Positions 45,359 to 54,097 of a stretch of DNA of 64,000 nt are shown piece after piece. The translations under genes were made by a program, and so were the position numbers. Location of the stretch: positions 4,365,694 through 4,429,693 of the forward strand of contig OY282378.1 of assembly GCA_958295835.1 (NCBI GenBank). Direction: 5' to 3'. This DNA is from an uncultured Gammaproteobacteria bacterium. GTDB lineage: Bacteria; Pseudomonadota; Gammaproteobacteria; HK1. How positions within the stretch are numbered: position 1 is the first letter of the stretch; every line of letters starts with the position of its first letter. The notes beneath the pieces were generated by a model, which did no database searches, had not been told where the DNA came from, and was given only the letters and a program-made list of their open reading frames with translations.

Positions 45359-46651
45359 TCACTCCACCCGCTCCTCGTCTTCCCCGGTGAAGACAAGCGC
45401 ATCCTCCATCCAGCCGGAGGCATGGAGTCGCCCAAGTCCCTGGGAATGTCGCAACTTTTCCGAATCGGGCAATTCGCATACCGAACGAATCACGGCATCG
45501 TCGGTATCGGGCAAGCGACAAACGACGGATGTGTTGTTGAACGTGTCGTCACCGATCATGGCAAGCAGGTCCGGGGAATGCGTGGTGGTGATTACCTGGA
45601 TCCCACCCTTTGCGGTTTGCCCTTCGATCAGATCGAGAAGCAGCCGCAATCGCGACGGATGGATGCCGTTGTCGATCTCTTCGAAAACGTAAAGACGCGC
45701 GACATGCCTGTCGTGCAACGTGGGATGTTCGCCGAGCAGCGCCGCCAACATGGCGAGGAAACGCAAAGTACCATCCGATGCGCTGTAAGCGGATACCTTT
45801 CTTTCGTTCGTCTCGCCAATCACGAGCTGGACCAGTCCGGTAATCGGATCACGTGGAAAGTCGAAATTCGCTACATCCATTGGTGTGAGCTCGCGCGCCC
45901 ATTCGTAGAACACGGCCCCACGTTCCGGATTCGCGCAGATTTCCTGTAGGACAGTCGGCAGATTTTCACCGTTGTCCCCGAGCACGGTCTGCCCGGGAAA
46001 AGCCGGTTTCCGCATCAGATCCGGCATTGGATCCAGGAAACGGATGCCGGCAAGAGTATCAATCACCAATTGGACGTAGTCTTTGTGAGTCCGAACAACG
46101 TTCTTGTGCTCCCTGATTTGCGTCAGGGCCGGCTGATCCGGCCTGACTGCGATCCGGTGGCCGTACTTTCTTTGTTCTCCGGTCTTCTCCATGCGAAGAA
46201 GAAGGTGTGCATCGTCGTCTTGATCACGAACAGGATCGGGTTCATCCGGATAGCTCGTATAAATGCATCTTGACCAGAATACGAGCTCCTCTACGGTGAC
46301 CCGAAACCCACTCCGACTGCCCCCGTCATACAGGACTCCAATTGAATACTGGGCAGTGATCCCGTCCAACCTCAGATCGACTCGAAGGAAGAATCCAGAC
46401 TGCCCGAAACGGATGAGTTCACTCGCCGCGCCACGAATCGGCGCCCATTCGACCTGGCCGCCGGCACCGTACTTGCCGCCGATGATTTCCGCCAGGGTGT
46501 AGCCGCGGCCGATGCCGTGGAGGAAACGGAAGGCGTCGCGGATGTTGCTCTTGCCGCTCGCGTTCGCACCCACGATGACGGTGAACGGACCGGCACGCAG
46601 GGTCTCGTCGGCGAAATTCTTGAAATCGACGAGTTGGAACGAAGTAATCAT
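45359..46651 (-). CDS. AAA_21/OLD-like ATPase
   Basis: The 430-residue SMC/OLD-type P-loop ATPase has the N-terminal FQLVDFKNFADETLRAGPF, Walker A VGANASGKSN (27-36), the ABC-like signature region SASDGTLRFLAML and Walker B YVFEEIDNGIHPSRL, followed by TTTHSPDLL. There is no TOPRIM nuclease domain, so it is not a full OLD protein. Such ATPases often pair with a DUF4276/RloB or HNH partner in defense loci; no partner frame follows. It is the last gene of the island operon, 134 bases after the helicase. Confidence 0.88.
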   Translation of the reverse strand: MITSFQLVDFKNFADETLRAGPFTVIVGANASGKSNIRDAFRFLHGIGRGYTLAEIIGGKYGAGGQVEWAPIRGAASELIRFGQSGFFLRVDLRLDGITAQYSIGVLYDGGSRSGFRVTVEELVFWSRCIYTSYPDEPDPVRDQDDDAHLLLRMEKTGEQRKYGHRIAVRPDQPALTQIREHKNVVRTHKDYVQLVIDTLAGIRFLDPMPDLMRKPAFPGQTVLGDNGENLPTVLQEICANPERGAVFYEWARELTPMDVANFDFPRDPITGLVQLVIGETNERKVSAYSASDGTLRFLAMLAALLGEHPTLHDRHVARLYVFEEIDNGIHPSRLRLLLDLIEGQTAKGGIQVITTTHSPDLLAMIGDDTFNNTSVVCRLPDTDDAVIRSVCELPDSEKLRHSQGLGRLHASGWMEDALVFTGEDEERVE

Positions 46652-46785
46652 GATGCCTCTCCGAGTTTCAGGACTGCTTGTGGTGACGCCGAGATACCGC
46701 CCGCACGGCGATGTGGCTCGAATCCGCCACCGGCCTATCGAGCGGGCTCGATCCTGCCACCGCGATACTTCGCCGAATACCCGGA

Positions 46786-49635
46786 TTAGCGGGTTGTTCG
46801 ACCTGTCCTCTCATCCGCCGTTTCGACTTGATGGTGCAACCCGACGAGCTGGCTCGTCACCCGCGCCCTGCGGTGCCGATCCGGTATCCAGTCGAGGATC
46901 ATGCTGTTCTTCACCTCCTCGAAACGACTGGCGAGCGTGCCCACATCCGGCTGTGCTGCCGATCGCTGCGATGCGCTTCGTCCAGCGCCGTTGCCGAGCC
47001 ACTCGATCTGCTCGACGGGCTCGACACGACCGTCCGGGCCGCCACGCAGGGTGATGACCCGGGTGGTCGGCCGATTGTCGTCGTTCTCGTATCGGACGAG
47101 GTAACGGGCGACGATCGTCCCGCTGCCCAGTCTGGCGGTCTCTCCCATGAAGGCCGGCTCGCGGGTCACCGCAAGCAGGGCATCGACGAGCGGATGCCCC
47201 ACACCGCCAAGCTCGCTGTTCCGCGAGCGCATGGCCAGCGCCCGGTCGAAGCAGATGCGCTCGTAGCGGGGCGCCAGATGGAACCGGTGTTGCAAGGGAT
47301 CCGGGGTGTGAAAGGTCCAGAATTCGCCGTCGGGAACGGCGGCTCCCCCCAGGCGCAGCACCGCCGACCGCACCCAGCGGCCAAGCTCGGCAAGGGTGTG
47401 GCGACCCTCGATACGGCGGTAGCTCTCCAGGTTGAAGCTAGTGAGGTCCTGGGTCAGGGCGCCCAGGGCTTCGCGGGCGCGGTTCGCTTCGGCGAGCATA
47501 CGGGCGATCTCGGCCTCGGTGTGCCGATAGTCACGATCGACCAGCGCCCGTTTGAACAGGTTCTGGTAGTCGGGACGTGCGCCGAGCAGTCCCAGGATGT
47601 CGCTGCGGAAATCCTCGGCCGGCTGGCCGCGGTCGTCGGACTTGCCGATCGACAACGCGATCTCGCGCAGCTTCGCGTCCAGCAGACCGTAGATCCGTTC
47701 TTCGACCGTATCCTCCGCGAACAGGTTGTAGACCTGAACCGTCTCCTGCTGTCCGTAACGGTGGATCCGGCCGATCCGCTGCTCCACGGCCATTGGGTTC
47801 CAGGGCAGGTCGTAGTTGAACAGGATGCGCCCGATCTGAAGGTTGATACCTTCGCCGCCGGCCGACGTGCTCAGGAGAAAACGGGCGCCGTCTTCGCGCC
47901 AGAAGTCCTCCATCGCGGCAATCTTGTCTTCGATGGGGCCGCCCTTGAGCGTCGCAATCCGTTGCGCTCCAAAGATCCGCCCGAGCTCCTCGGCGAGGAA
48001 AGCCAGCGTGTCCCGGTATTGAGTGAAGATGACGAAACGTTCGTCCGGGTTCTCGCGGGAGAGATCGCTGATTGCCCGGACCAGGGTCTCGAAGCGCCGA
48101 TCGGGACCCTGGGGGACCAGCTTGATGAGCTGCCGGACGGTCGGAATCTCCTCCGGGATGCCCGTCTCGGCGTAGAGTCCCTCGCCGGCTTCCTCGTCAC
48201 CGTCCAGGGTCCAGCTCGTCGTCTCGGCTTCTTCCTCCCGCCGTTGCAGGCGCCGGCGCACCCGAGCGACGTACGCTTCGGCATCGCTGGTTGCGCTCGC
48301 GTCCTCTCCCAGGATCGCCCGCGCCACCTTCAGCATCTCGTCCTGGATGCGCAGGATCTCCTCGGCGAGCTCCCCTCCGCCGGCTGGCCGGGCACGGGTC
48401 CGGCGAGCTTCGAGATCCAGTTGCCGGCGCGCCAGGAGGACGAGCAACCGTCGTCTCAGCGCCTGGCGGATCGCGCGCGGGCTCGACGACATGATCTTCT
48501 GGAAAGTCGTCATCACGAAGCCGATGGCGCGCTGCCGGCGGGTCGTGCGGGTGTCGCCGACGCCCGCGGCGTCGTAGCCTTCGCGCAGGTAATCGCTGAT
48601 GCGCTCGTAGAACATCCGCTCCCGCGGCCCAAGCGAAAAGCGTTCGGTATGCACTTGGCGGCGCCGGAAGATCGGGTCGCCTCGCGAGCCCGTGACCTCG
48701 CGCTTGGTGCGCCTGATCATGACGTGGTTCAACAACCCGCGGTGGTCGGCGATCGCCTCGGGACCGGCAAACAACTGGTCGTCCAGGAGCTGGATCAGCG
48801 ACCAGAACTGAAAGGCGTTGCCCTGGTGCGGCGTCGCGGAGAGAAACAGCATGTCCCGGCTGTGGTTGCGCAGCGCCTCGGCGAGGCGGTAGTTCTGGGT
48901 GGTCGTGGTCTTCTTGCCGCTACGGGTACGCGACAGATGGTGCGCCTCGTCGAAGATCACGAGGTCCCACGGGGGCGCGGCCAGCAGGCGTTGCACTCGG
49001 CGGCGCTGCTTGAGGGTGTCGATGGAGCAGATGACGCGCGGGTACCGCTCCCAGGTCGCGGCGCCGTGATCGCGGAAATCGCGGCCGAGTACGTCGAAGG
49101 TCAGGCGAAAGCACTCGGCCAGCTCACTGCGCCAGTTCTCGATCAGCCCGGCGGGCGTCACGATCAGGATCCGGGCCGCCTCGCCGCGCGCGATCAGCTC
49201 GCGGATGAGCATGCCCGTCTCGATGGTCTTGCCCAGCCCGACCTCGTCCGCGACGAGCAGCCGCCGCGGCGTTCGGTCGAGCAGATCATGGACCAGCAGG
49301 ATCTGGTGGGGCAGGAGATCCACCCGGCTGGCGGTCAGCTCGCCGCCGGTGTTGGCATGGGCGAGGTCGAGGGCCATCTGCCGGATGCGGTAGTCCTCGG
49401 GGTCGTCGAAATCATCCGCCGCCAGACGCTCCCAGAGGTCCGCGGCCTTCTCCAGCCATTCGATGGGCAGGTTCTCCACCCGCTCGCCTTCCGGCGCCTT
49501 GAACAGCACCTTGGCCTGATAGACGCCGAGGGTCTGGGACACGCGCAGCACCTCGCCCGTGCCCCACTCCGGATGCCGCCGGACCCGAACCTTGTCGTCG
49601 GTCCGAATCTCGTAGACCGCCGCCGGTTCGCTCAT
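46786..49635 (-). CDS. SNF2-family DNA helicase/translocase (BrxHII/DrmD-like)
   Basis: The 949-residue superfamily 2 ATPase has an N-terminal segment about 5-60 resembling an SH3-like module (DKVRVRRHPEWGTGEVLRV). Walker A is in ADEVGLGKTIETGMLIREL (133-137), the box II motif is DEAHH (229-233), and SATPHQGNA follows. The C-terminal helicase half has FSTSAGGEGINLQ-like LLSTSAGGEGINLQ and EQRIGRIHRYGQQ. This fits the HepA/SNF2 class found as BrxHII in BREX type 3 and in DISARM-like loci, where it is thought to move on or remodel phage DNA. Its start overlaps the preceding 140-residue gene (ATGA). Confidence 0.93.
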   Translation of the reverse strand: MSEPAAVYEIRTDDKVRVRRHPEWGTGEVLRVSQTLGVYQAKVLFKAPEGERVENLPIEWLEKAADLWERLAADDFDDPEDYRIRQMALDLAHANTGGELTASRVDLLPHQILLVHDLLDRTPRRLLVADEVGLGKTIETGMLIRELIARGEAARILIVTPAGLIENWRSELAECFRLTFDVLGRDFRDHGAATWERYPRVICSIDTLKQRRRVQRLLAAPPWDLVIFDEAHHLSRTRSGKKTTTTQNYRLAEALRNHSRDMLFLSATPHQGNAFQFWSLIQLLDDQLFAGPEAIADHRGLLNHVMIRRTKREVTGSRGDPIFRRRQVHTERFSLGPRERMFYERISDYLREGYDAAGVGDTRTTRRQRAIGFVMTTFQKIMSSSPRAIRQALRRRLLVLLARRQLDLEARRTRARPAGGGELAEEILRIQDEMLKVARAILGEDASATSDAEAYVARVRRRLQRREEEAETTSWTLDGDEEAGEGLYAETGIPEEIPTVRQLIKLVPQGPDRRFETLVRAISDLSRENPDERFVIFTQYRDTLAFLAEELGRIFGAQRIATLKGGPIEDKIAAMEDFWREDGARFLLSTSAGGEGINLQIGRILFNYDLPWNPMAVEQRIGRIHRYGQQETVQVYNLFAEDTVEERIYGLLDAKLREIALSIGKSDDRGQPAEDFRSDILGLLGARPDYQNLFKRALVDRDYRHTEAEIARMLAEANRAREALGALTQDLTSFNLESYRRIEGRHTLAELGRWVRSAVLRLGGAAVPDGEFWTFHTPDPLQHRFHLAPRYERICFDRALAMRSRNSELGGVGHPLVDALLAVTREPAFMGETARLGSGTIVARYLVRYENDDNRPTTRVITLRGGPDGRVEPVEQIEWLGNGAGRSASQRSAAQPDVGTLASRFEEVKNSMILDWIPDRHRRARVTSQLVGLHHQVETADERTGRTTR

Positions 49636-50054
49636 GACAGGTTGAAGGAAGCGAGGAAGAATTCGCTGCCGTGCTCGTGGCGATGCTGGATGCGGCCGAA
49701 GATCGGGCGCAGTGAGATGCGCCGGGTGCCGACCTCGAACCAGAAGTCGTCCGCGTGATGCAGCCTCGATTTGAAGACGACCTGCACGAAGCCGCCCATG
49801 CGTTCCAGCGCGTTGGCCCGGGCGGCCATCGTCTCGTGGATGAAGCCCGCGACCTCGCGCGGCGGATCGCCGGCCGCCCTCAGCACGTCTTCAAGCCCCA
49901 CCACCCGGATCCGGTGGCCGGGCGGAAACGGAAAGACCTCCTGGCGGAGCTCGCGGAGATAATCCAGCAGGCCATGGCAATGGGGATGCGGCGCCACCCC
50001 GCCGGCCTTCGAGGGCTGCATCATGCGTTCTTCGACGATCAGGTAGCCGGCCAT
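49632..50054 (-). CDS. Uncharacterised 140-residue protein coupled to methylase and helicase
   Basis: I do not recognise this protein. Its start overlaps the methylase stop (TGATG) and its stop overlaps the helicase start (ATGA), so its dosage is tied to both. It has a His-rich N-terminal part (HPHCHGLLDYLRELRQ), a mixed middle, and a beta-rich end (FVQVVFKSRLHHADDFWFEVGTRRISLRP). No TM segments or known catalytic motif are seen. The fixed position suggests a small adaptor, inhibitor or DNA-mimic subunit of the system (inference). Confidence 0.85.
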   Translation of the reverse strand: MAGYLIVEERMMQPSKAGGVAPHPHCHGLLDYLRELRQEVFPFPPGHRIRVVGLEDVLRAAGDPPREVAGFIHETMAARANALERMGGFVQVVFKSRLHHADDFWFEVGTRRISLRPIFGRIQHRHEHGSEFFLASFNLS

Positions 50055-53000
50055 CAGATCGCTCCCGCCGGGTTGAACAGCGGCGCACCCTCGATGATGG
50101 CAAGCACGCGGTCGATGGCGGCCGACCAGTCGGCCCGTTCGTCCCTCAGAAACCGCAGTCCGGCCCGAAGCGCCGCCTGCCGGCCCGGAAAACGCTCCAG
50201 CCACGGCAACACCTGTTCCCCGGCGTCGGCGAGCGCGATGAGGGCGTGCAGGAGATCGACCAGAGGCACCGTGGCGGTGGCCAGCGCCGGATCGTCCTGG
50301 AACAGGACGCTCTGGGCAGTCTGCTCGTATGCCTTCTGCAACCGTTTCCGGGCATCCTCCAGCCGATCGAGGGGCTGCTTGACCTCATAGGTCCGGCCGC
50401 GCCCGGCGCGACCCCGGATGATCAATCCGGCCTTCCTCAGATCCTCCGTATTGACCTGCATCGCGCGCAGGCCCTTGTTGACCTTGTCCACGCCCACCTC
50501 GCCGCGCACCGGCATCAGCAGCCGAAGCCACGCATAGCTGAGAGCGTCGATGTCTTCCAGCTCCGGCGGCAACGGCCGTTCACGGGTGACGAGTTGATCG
50601 ATAATTGCGCCGATGTCCTGCAGGGCCTTGTGCAACGGTAACGGATTGCCCTCGTGATCCAGCACGCGGTTGTAGTGGGTGCTGTAGAGCTCCAGGCACT
50701 TACCGATACAGACGAGGCGCACGTCCGGTTCAGGCAGCGGCTGGTTGCCGTAACGGCCTGCCTCGATGGCGGCAAGCTCGGCCCGTGCCCGGCGCCTGAC
50801 CTCCTGGCGGACGCCGGCCCAGGAGCGGTTGGAGGGGTTTTCCCGGCGTTTGCGGCAGACGTGGATCAGGTCGTAAGCGACGTTTTCCTTATCGTGAAGG
50901 TGCAGCGAAGATTCCGATTCGGCATGTATGGGATAGACAGCGGCGATCTCGAAACCGGTGTCGCAAAGTGACTGCAAAAGCCCTTCCCATACCGTACCTT
51001 CCGTGTCGGTGTGGTGAAATGTAAAAACAAGAAGACTATCGTCCGGAAGCCGTTGGTGAATAGATTCAAATACATTGCAAAGCCCTGAATAGAAATCATC
51101 TCGGCTCTTTCCTCGTATGCTGTTTTCGATAATCTCTTCTGTTTTTGGTGTGATTTCCGGGGCGAACCATGAGTGACTATTCTTTAACACAATACGTAGC
51201 CACACATAGAAGAAATCCGCAAGTTCTGAATAATTGACATTTCCTACATAAGGAGGATCCGTTATAACTGCATCAACGGTCATGGGAAATACAAATTTCT
51301 CCGATGATGAGCAATTCAAATATGCCCTAAATCCTGCATCCTGGTACGAATACGAAATAGATGAAAGAGCTGTGCTACCGTCCGTTTTTCTCTCCAATCT
51401 CTGACCTTTTTCCGTATCATGATAGAAATTGTCAGACGGATTCTCTGCGAAACGTTTCCCTTGAATAACGATGTCAATCCAGGCCCGAAATCCTTTTCCA
51501 ACTTGTGACCCCCATACATTATCCTCAACGGGTGTATTTTTGAGTTGAAAGTCGTGACGCGCAAATATCCCTTTCGCTGTTTCGCTTCGGTTTTGATTCG
51601 TTTTGAATCTGGCAAACAAATTGGAACCCTCAAGGAGGCTAAAAAAAGCGGTCAGCAGATGATCACGAGAGATTTCATCTCCTTCCATAGAAATACCATC
51701 CAGCAGTGTCGTTAATGCCAGCAATTGCCTCGGTGTGAACATTTCATGCCAGTGGTTGTAGTGATATTCAAGTAATCGAATAGTCTCTGCGCCTCTCGGA
51801 ATCTTGCTTTTCGGATACGATAATCCGTCCCTATTTTGGATCCATGTATTTTCAACACGCTGCAAGCCAGCCTGGTCGTTTACCGAGAAGCGCTTGAAGA
51901 ATTTACCGTTTTTCGGCAGCAAGAAGCCGTCCGGTAGTGCTACGTCTTGCGTGGTGTTCTCCACAACCGCATCCCCGAACAACGACTCCTCCGTCTTCCG
52001 TTCATGAATAGAGTCGCGGGACTCTAGAAAGGCTTGAATCGCATACGGCCGAACCGGGAGCCTCCGGGTCTGCGGCAGCAGGCGGATGCTTTCGATGATC
52101 TTGTCGCGGTTGCCGCAGGAACATTCGAAGGCGCCCTTGGCAGGCACGTTTCCGGTACGCGGGTCGTAGCCGTGGCCGCAGGCAGGGCAATTCACCGCAT
52201 CATCCGGCAGCGCTCCGCGCCACTGCCACACCGCCTCACAGGCCGGACACAGCAACACGGTCAAGGAGACCTTCTTGCGCTCCTTCTTCCTGTCCCACGG
52301 GACCTGCAAACGCGCATCGTCATCGCAGTGGGGACAGTACACCGACGCCAAGGTCGGATCCCGCCGTCCGCGCCCCTTCGGCTTCTCCGGCTCCGGCGCA
52401 TACGTCCACATCTGGTGCGGCCGGCCTTCGCCGGCGCTGCCGCGGGAGCTGTTCACCATCATCGCGGTATCCGCGATCAACGATGCAGGCTCGATTTCCC
52501 AATCGAACCGCTTCTTGCATCGCGGGCACAGCACGTCCCGGTGGTAGCGGACCGACAGGGTCTTGTGCGCGATGAGATAGTCCTTGAACAGCGGCACCTC
52601 GCGCTTGCAGGTCGGGTCGGTGCAGATCGCGTGCTTGACCCAGAAGGTGTAGATGACGTCCGCCTGCACATCCGGAGCAACCTTCGTCCGGTACAGCCCG
52701 AGCAAGGTCTCGCGCAGCGGCGCGTCGCCGTTCCAGGCCACGGGCCGCGCCGCCAGCCGATCGAAGGCGTCTTGCAGCGCATCCAGATTCACCGGCTCGA
52801 TTTCAGTCTTGACGATGAACCAGGCGACGGGATTGAGGTCGATGCCGATGACCCGGCACCCCAGCCGAAGCGCCTCCACCACCGTCGTTCCGCCACCCAT
52901 GAATGGATCGAGCACGACCTTGCCGGCGGTATCCGGATCGTCGCCGTGATTGCGGTAGAACTCCTCCATGAGATCGACCGGCGTGCCGTCGGGCTTCCAG

Positions 53001-53191
53001 GCCGGCTTCAGCGCCCCCAGCAGGATCGCCCGGAACACGCACGACGCCCGCCGCGCGAACCACTTGTGCATCTGGTAGATGGGCTTGAAGCTGTTGCGCT
53101 CCGGCTGCGCCAAGCGGTTGATCTCGACGATGGGGAAGCCCACCTCGATGGCGCGCGGCACGTTGCCGGGATTGTCGGTGGAGACAGCCAA
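50054..53191 (-). CDS. DUF1156-type adenine-specific DNA methyltransferase with Zn ribbons (PglXI-like)
   Basis: The 1045-residue protein has the DUF1156 N-terminus (FKPIYQMHKWFARRASCVFRA), SAM-binding motif DPFMGGGTT (95-103) and catalytic motif DPPY (645-648). At least four Cys-pair ribbons occur between (VLCPRCKKRF, VYCPHCDDD, LLCPACEAVW, VNCPACGHGY). This is the COG1743 class used as PglXI in BREX type 3, which marks host DNA. The part about 390-775, between and around the DPPY motif, is encoded by clearly more AT-rich DNA than its ends, suggesting recombination of a central block. Its start is 8 bases from the PIN gene. Confidence 0.92.
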   Translation of the reverse strand: MAVSTDNPGNVPRAIEVGFPIVEINRLAQPERNSFKPIYQMHKWFARRASCVFRAILLGALKPAWKPDGTPVDLMEEFYRNHGDDPDTAGKVVLDPFMGGGTTVVEALRLGCRVIGIDLNPVAWFIVKTEIEPVNLDALQDAFDRLAARPVAWNGDAPLRETLLGLYRTKVAPDVQADVIYTFWVKHAICTDPTCKREVPLFKDYLIAHKTLSVRYHRDVLCPRCKKRFDWEIEPASLIADTAMMVNSSRGSAGEGRPHQMWTYAPEPEKPKGRGRRDPTLASVYCPHCDDDARLQVPWDRKKERKKVSLTVLLCPACEAVWQWRGALPDDAVNCPACGHGYDPRTGNVPAKGAFECSCGNRDKIIESIRLLPQTRRLPVRPYAIQAFLESRDSIHERKTEESLFGDAVVENTTQDVALPDGFLLPKNGKFFKRFSVNDQAGLQRVENTWIQNRDGLSYPKSKIPRGAETIRLLEYHYNHWHEMFTPRQLLALTTLLDGISMEGDEISRDHLLTAFFSLLEGSNLFARFKTNQNRSETAKGIFARHDFQLKNTPVEDNVWGSQVGKGFRAWIDIVIQGKRFAENPSDNFYHDTEKGQRLERKTDGSTALSSISYSYQDAGFRAYLNCSSSEKFVFPMTVDAVITDPPYVGNVNYSELADFFYVWLRIVLKNSHSWFAPEITPKTEEIIENSIRGKSRDDFYSGLCNVFESIHQRLPDDSLLVFTFHHTDTEGTVWEGLLQSLCDTGFEIAAVYPIHAESESSLHLHDKENVAYDLIHVCRKRRENPSNRSWAGVRQEVRRRARAELAAIEAGRYGNQPLPEPDVRLVCIGKCLELYSTHYNRVLDHEGNPLPLHKALQDIGAIIDQLVTRERPLPPELEDIDALSYAWLRLLMPVRGEVGVDKVNKGLRAMQVNTEDLRKAGLIIRGRAGRGRTYEVKQPLDRLEDARKRLQKAYEQTAQSVLFQDDPALATATVPLVDLLHALIALADAGEQVLPWLERFPGRQAALRAGLRFLRDERADWSAAIDRVLAIIEGAPLFNPAGAI

Positions 53192-53199
53192 GGACGTTC

Positions 53200-53706
53200 T
53201 CAGATGCGAAGATCACTGGGAGCGAACACAGTGATTTCATCGACGGACCGGAACCCCTTGTCGCTCGACACCAGACCGTCAGCTTCCAATCGGATGGCCA
53301 CCGCCAGAATCACCGAGTCGTTGGTAAGCAGCCCGTATCGTCTCTGCAAGGCGAATGCCGATTGCAGCAGATCATCCCGTGTACAACTCTCAAAACGGAG
53401 ACCAAGCCCGAGCAGGTTTCGTACCTTCGACTGGTACAAACTCAGACCGCGGATGATCTCCGGCTTCTCGGCCAAGCGTGCTGCCGGATTGCTGCGCGAG
53501 CTCCCGTGCTTCATGGCGGCTTCCGCAAGCATCAACCTGTGGGTGAGCTCTTGCCAGACGGTCTGAGGCAATACGCCCACAAGCTCGCCCTTGGAGCACC
53601 GCCGCAGAAAACGCTGAGCCTGGCCGGACACCCCCTGCTCCGCGTACACCAACACGTTCGTGTCGATGACGCACAGGCTGCCGGTGGGGATGTCGTCGAG
53701 ATTCAC
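53200..53706 (-). CDS. PIN-domain protein, VapC-like toxin candidate
   Basis: The 168-residue PIN-fold protein has the N-terminal metal-binding aspartate in CVIDTNVLVYAEQG, a middle acidic position in PQTVWQELTH and C-terminal acidic residues in YGLLTNDSVILAVA and LVSSDKGF. PIN toxins cleave tRNA or rRNA. The GTG start overlaps the stop of the upstream ribbon-helix-helix gene (GTGA), the standard antitoxin-toxin layout. It sits inside the island operon directly before the methylase, so it may act as an addiction module or as an effector. Confidence 0.87.
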   Translation of the reverse strand: MNLDDIPTGSLCVIDTNVLVYAEQGVSGQAQRFLRRCSKGELVGVLPQTVWQELTHRLMLAEAAMKHGSSRSNPAARLAEKPEIIRGLSLYQSKVRNLLGLGLRFESCTRDDLLQSAFALQRRYGLLTNDSVILAVAIRLEADGLVSSDKGFRSVDEITVFAPSDLRI

Positions 53707-53945
53707 AGGTCCCAGGCATCCGCGTGCAGGATCTCACGAAGCTGTTCGGGCGAGATCCGCATCGGCTGCTCGCAAAACAGCCTGTAGGCCGCTTCCCGCC
53801 GGTCAGGCATCGGTATCTTCGCGGTCAGATACCGATCCAGGGCATCCTGAATCAAGTCGCTCAACGGACGCTCCTCATCGGCGGCCTGACGTCTGGCGCG
53901 GCGCAGGACGTCGGCTTCGATGACGGTCCCGATTTTCTGTTTCAT
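53703..53945 (-). CDS. Ribbon-helix-helix antitoxin-like protein
   Basis: The 80-residue protein begins MKQKIGTVIEADVLRRARRQAADEERPLSDLIQDALDRYL, a ribbon-helix-helix DNA-binding domain. Its C-terminal tail (REAAYRLFCEQPMRISPEQL) probably wraps the PIN toxin. The ATG with GGGAG eight bases upstream is preferred over a GTG five codons earlier. The gene follows 152 bases of AT-rich spacer after the NACHT gene, so the pair may have its own, autoregulated promoter. Confidence 0.82.
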   Translation of the reverse strand: MKQKIGTVIEADVLRRARRQAADEERPLSDLIQDALDRYLTAKIPMPDRREAAYRLFCEQPMRISPEQLREILHADAWDL

Positions 53946-54097
53946 ATGTGGTTCTCCCACTCCGGCGGGACCAGAATGAAAATAAAATCCAAATTCGATG
54001 AAAATCCTCGACGTTAATTAATGTCTATAAATGTACCGATTCTCTAGCATTTTGTTACTTCACTCGATATTCAAGCTCTACTCGACTAGAGATCGGA

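Noticed and set aside
46711..49758. 1015-codon open frame on the plus strand opposite the SNF2 helicase
   Set aside because: Its translation lacks any protein family pattern, and the minus strand encodes a complete helicase with all motifs. Long antisense frames are expected in such GC-rich DNA.
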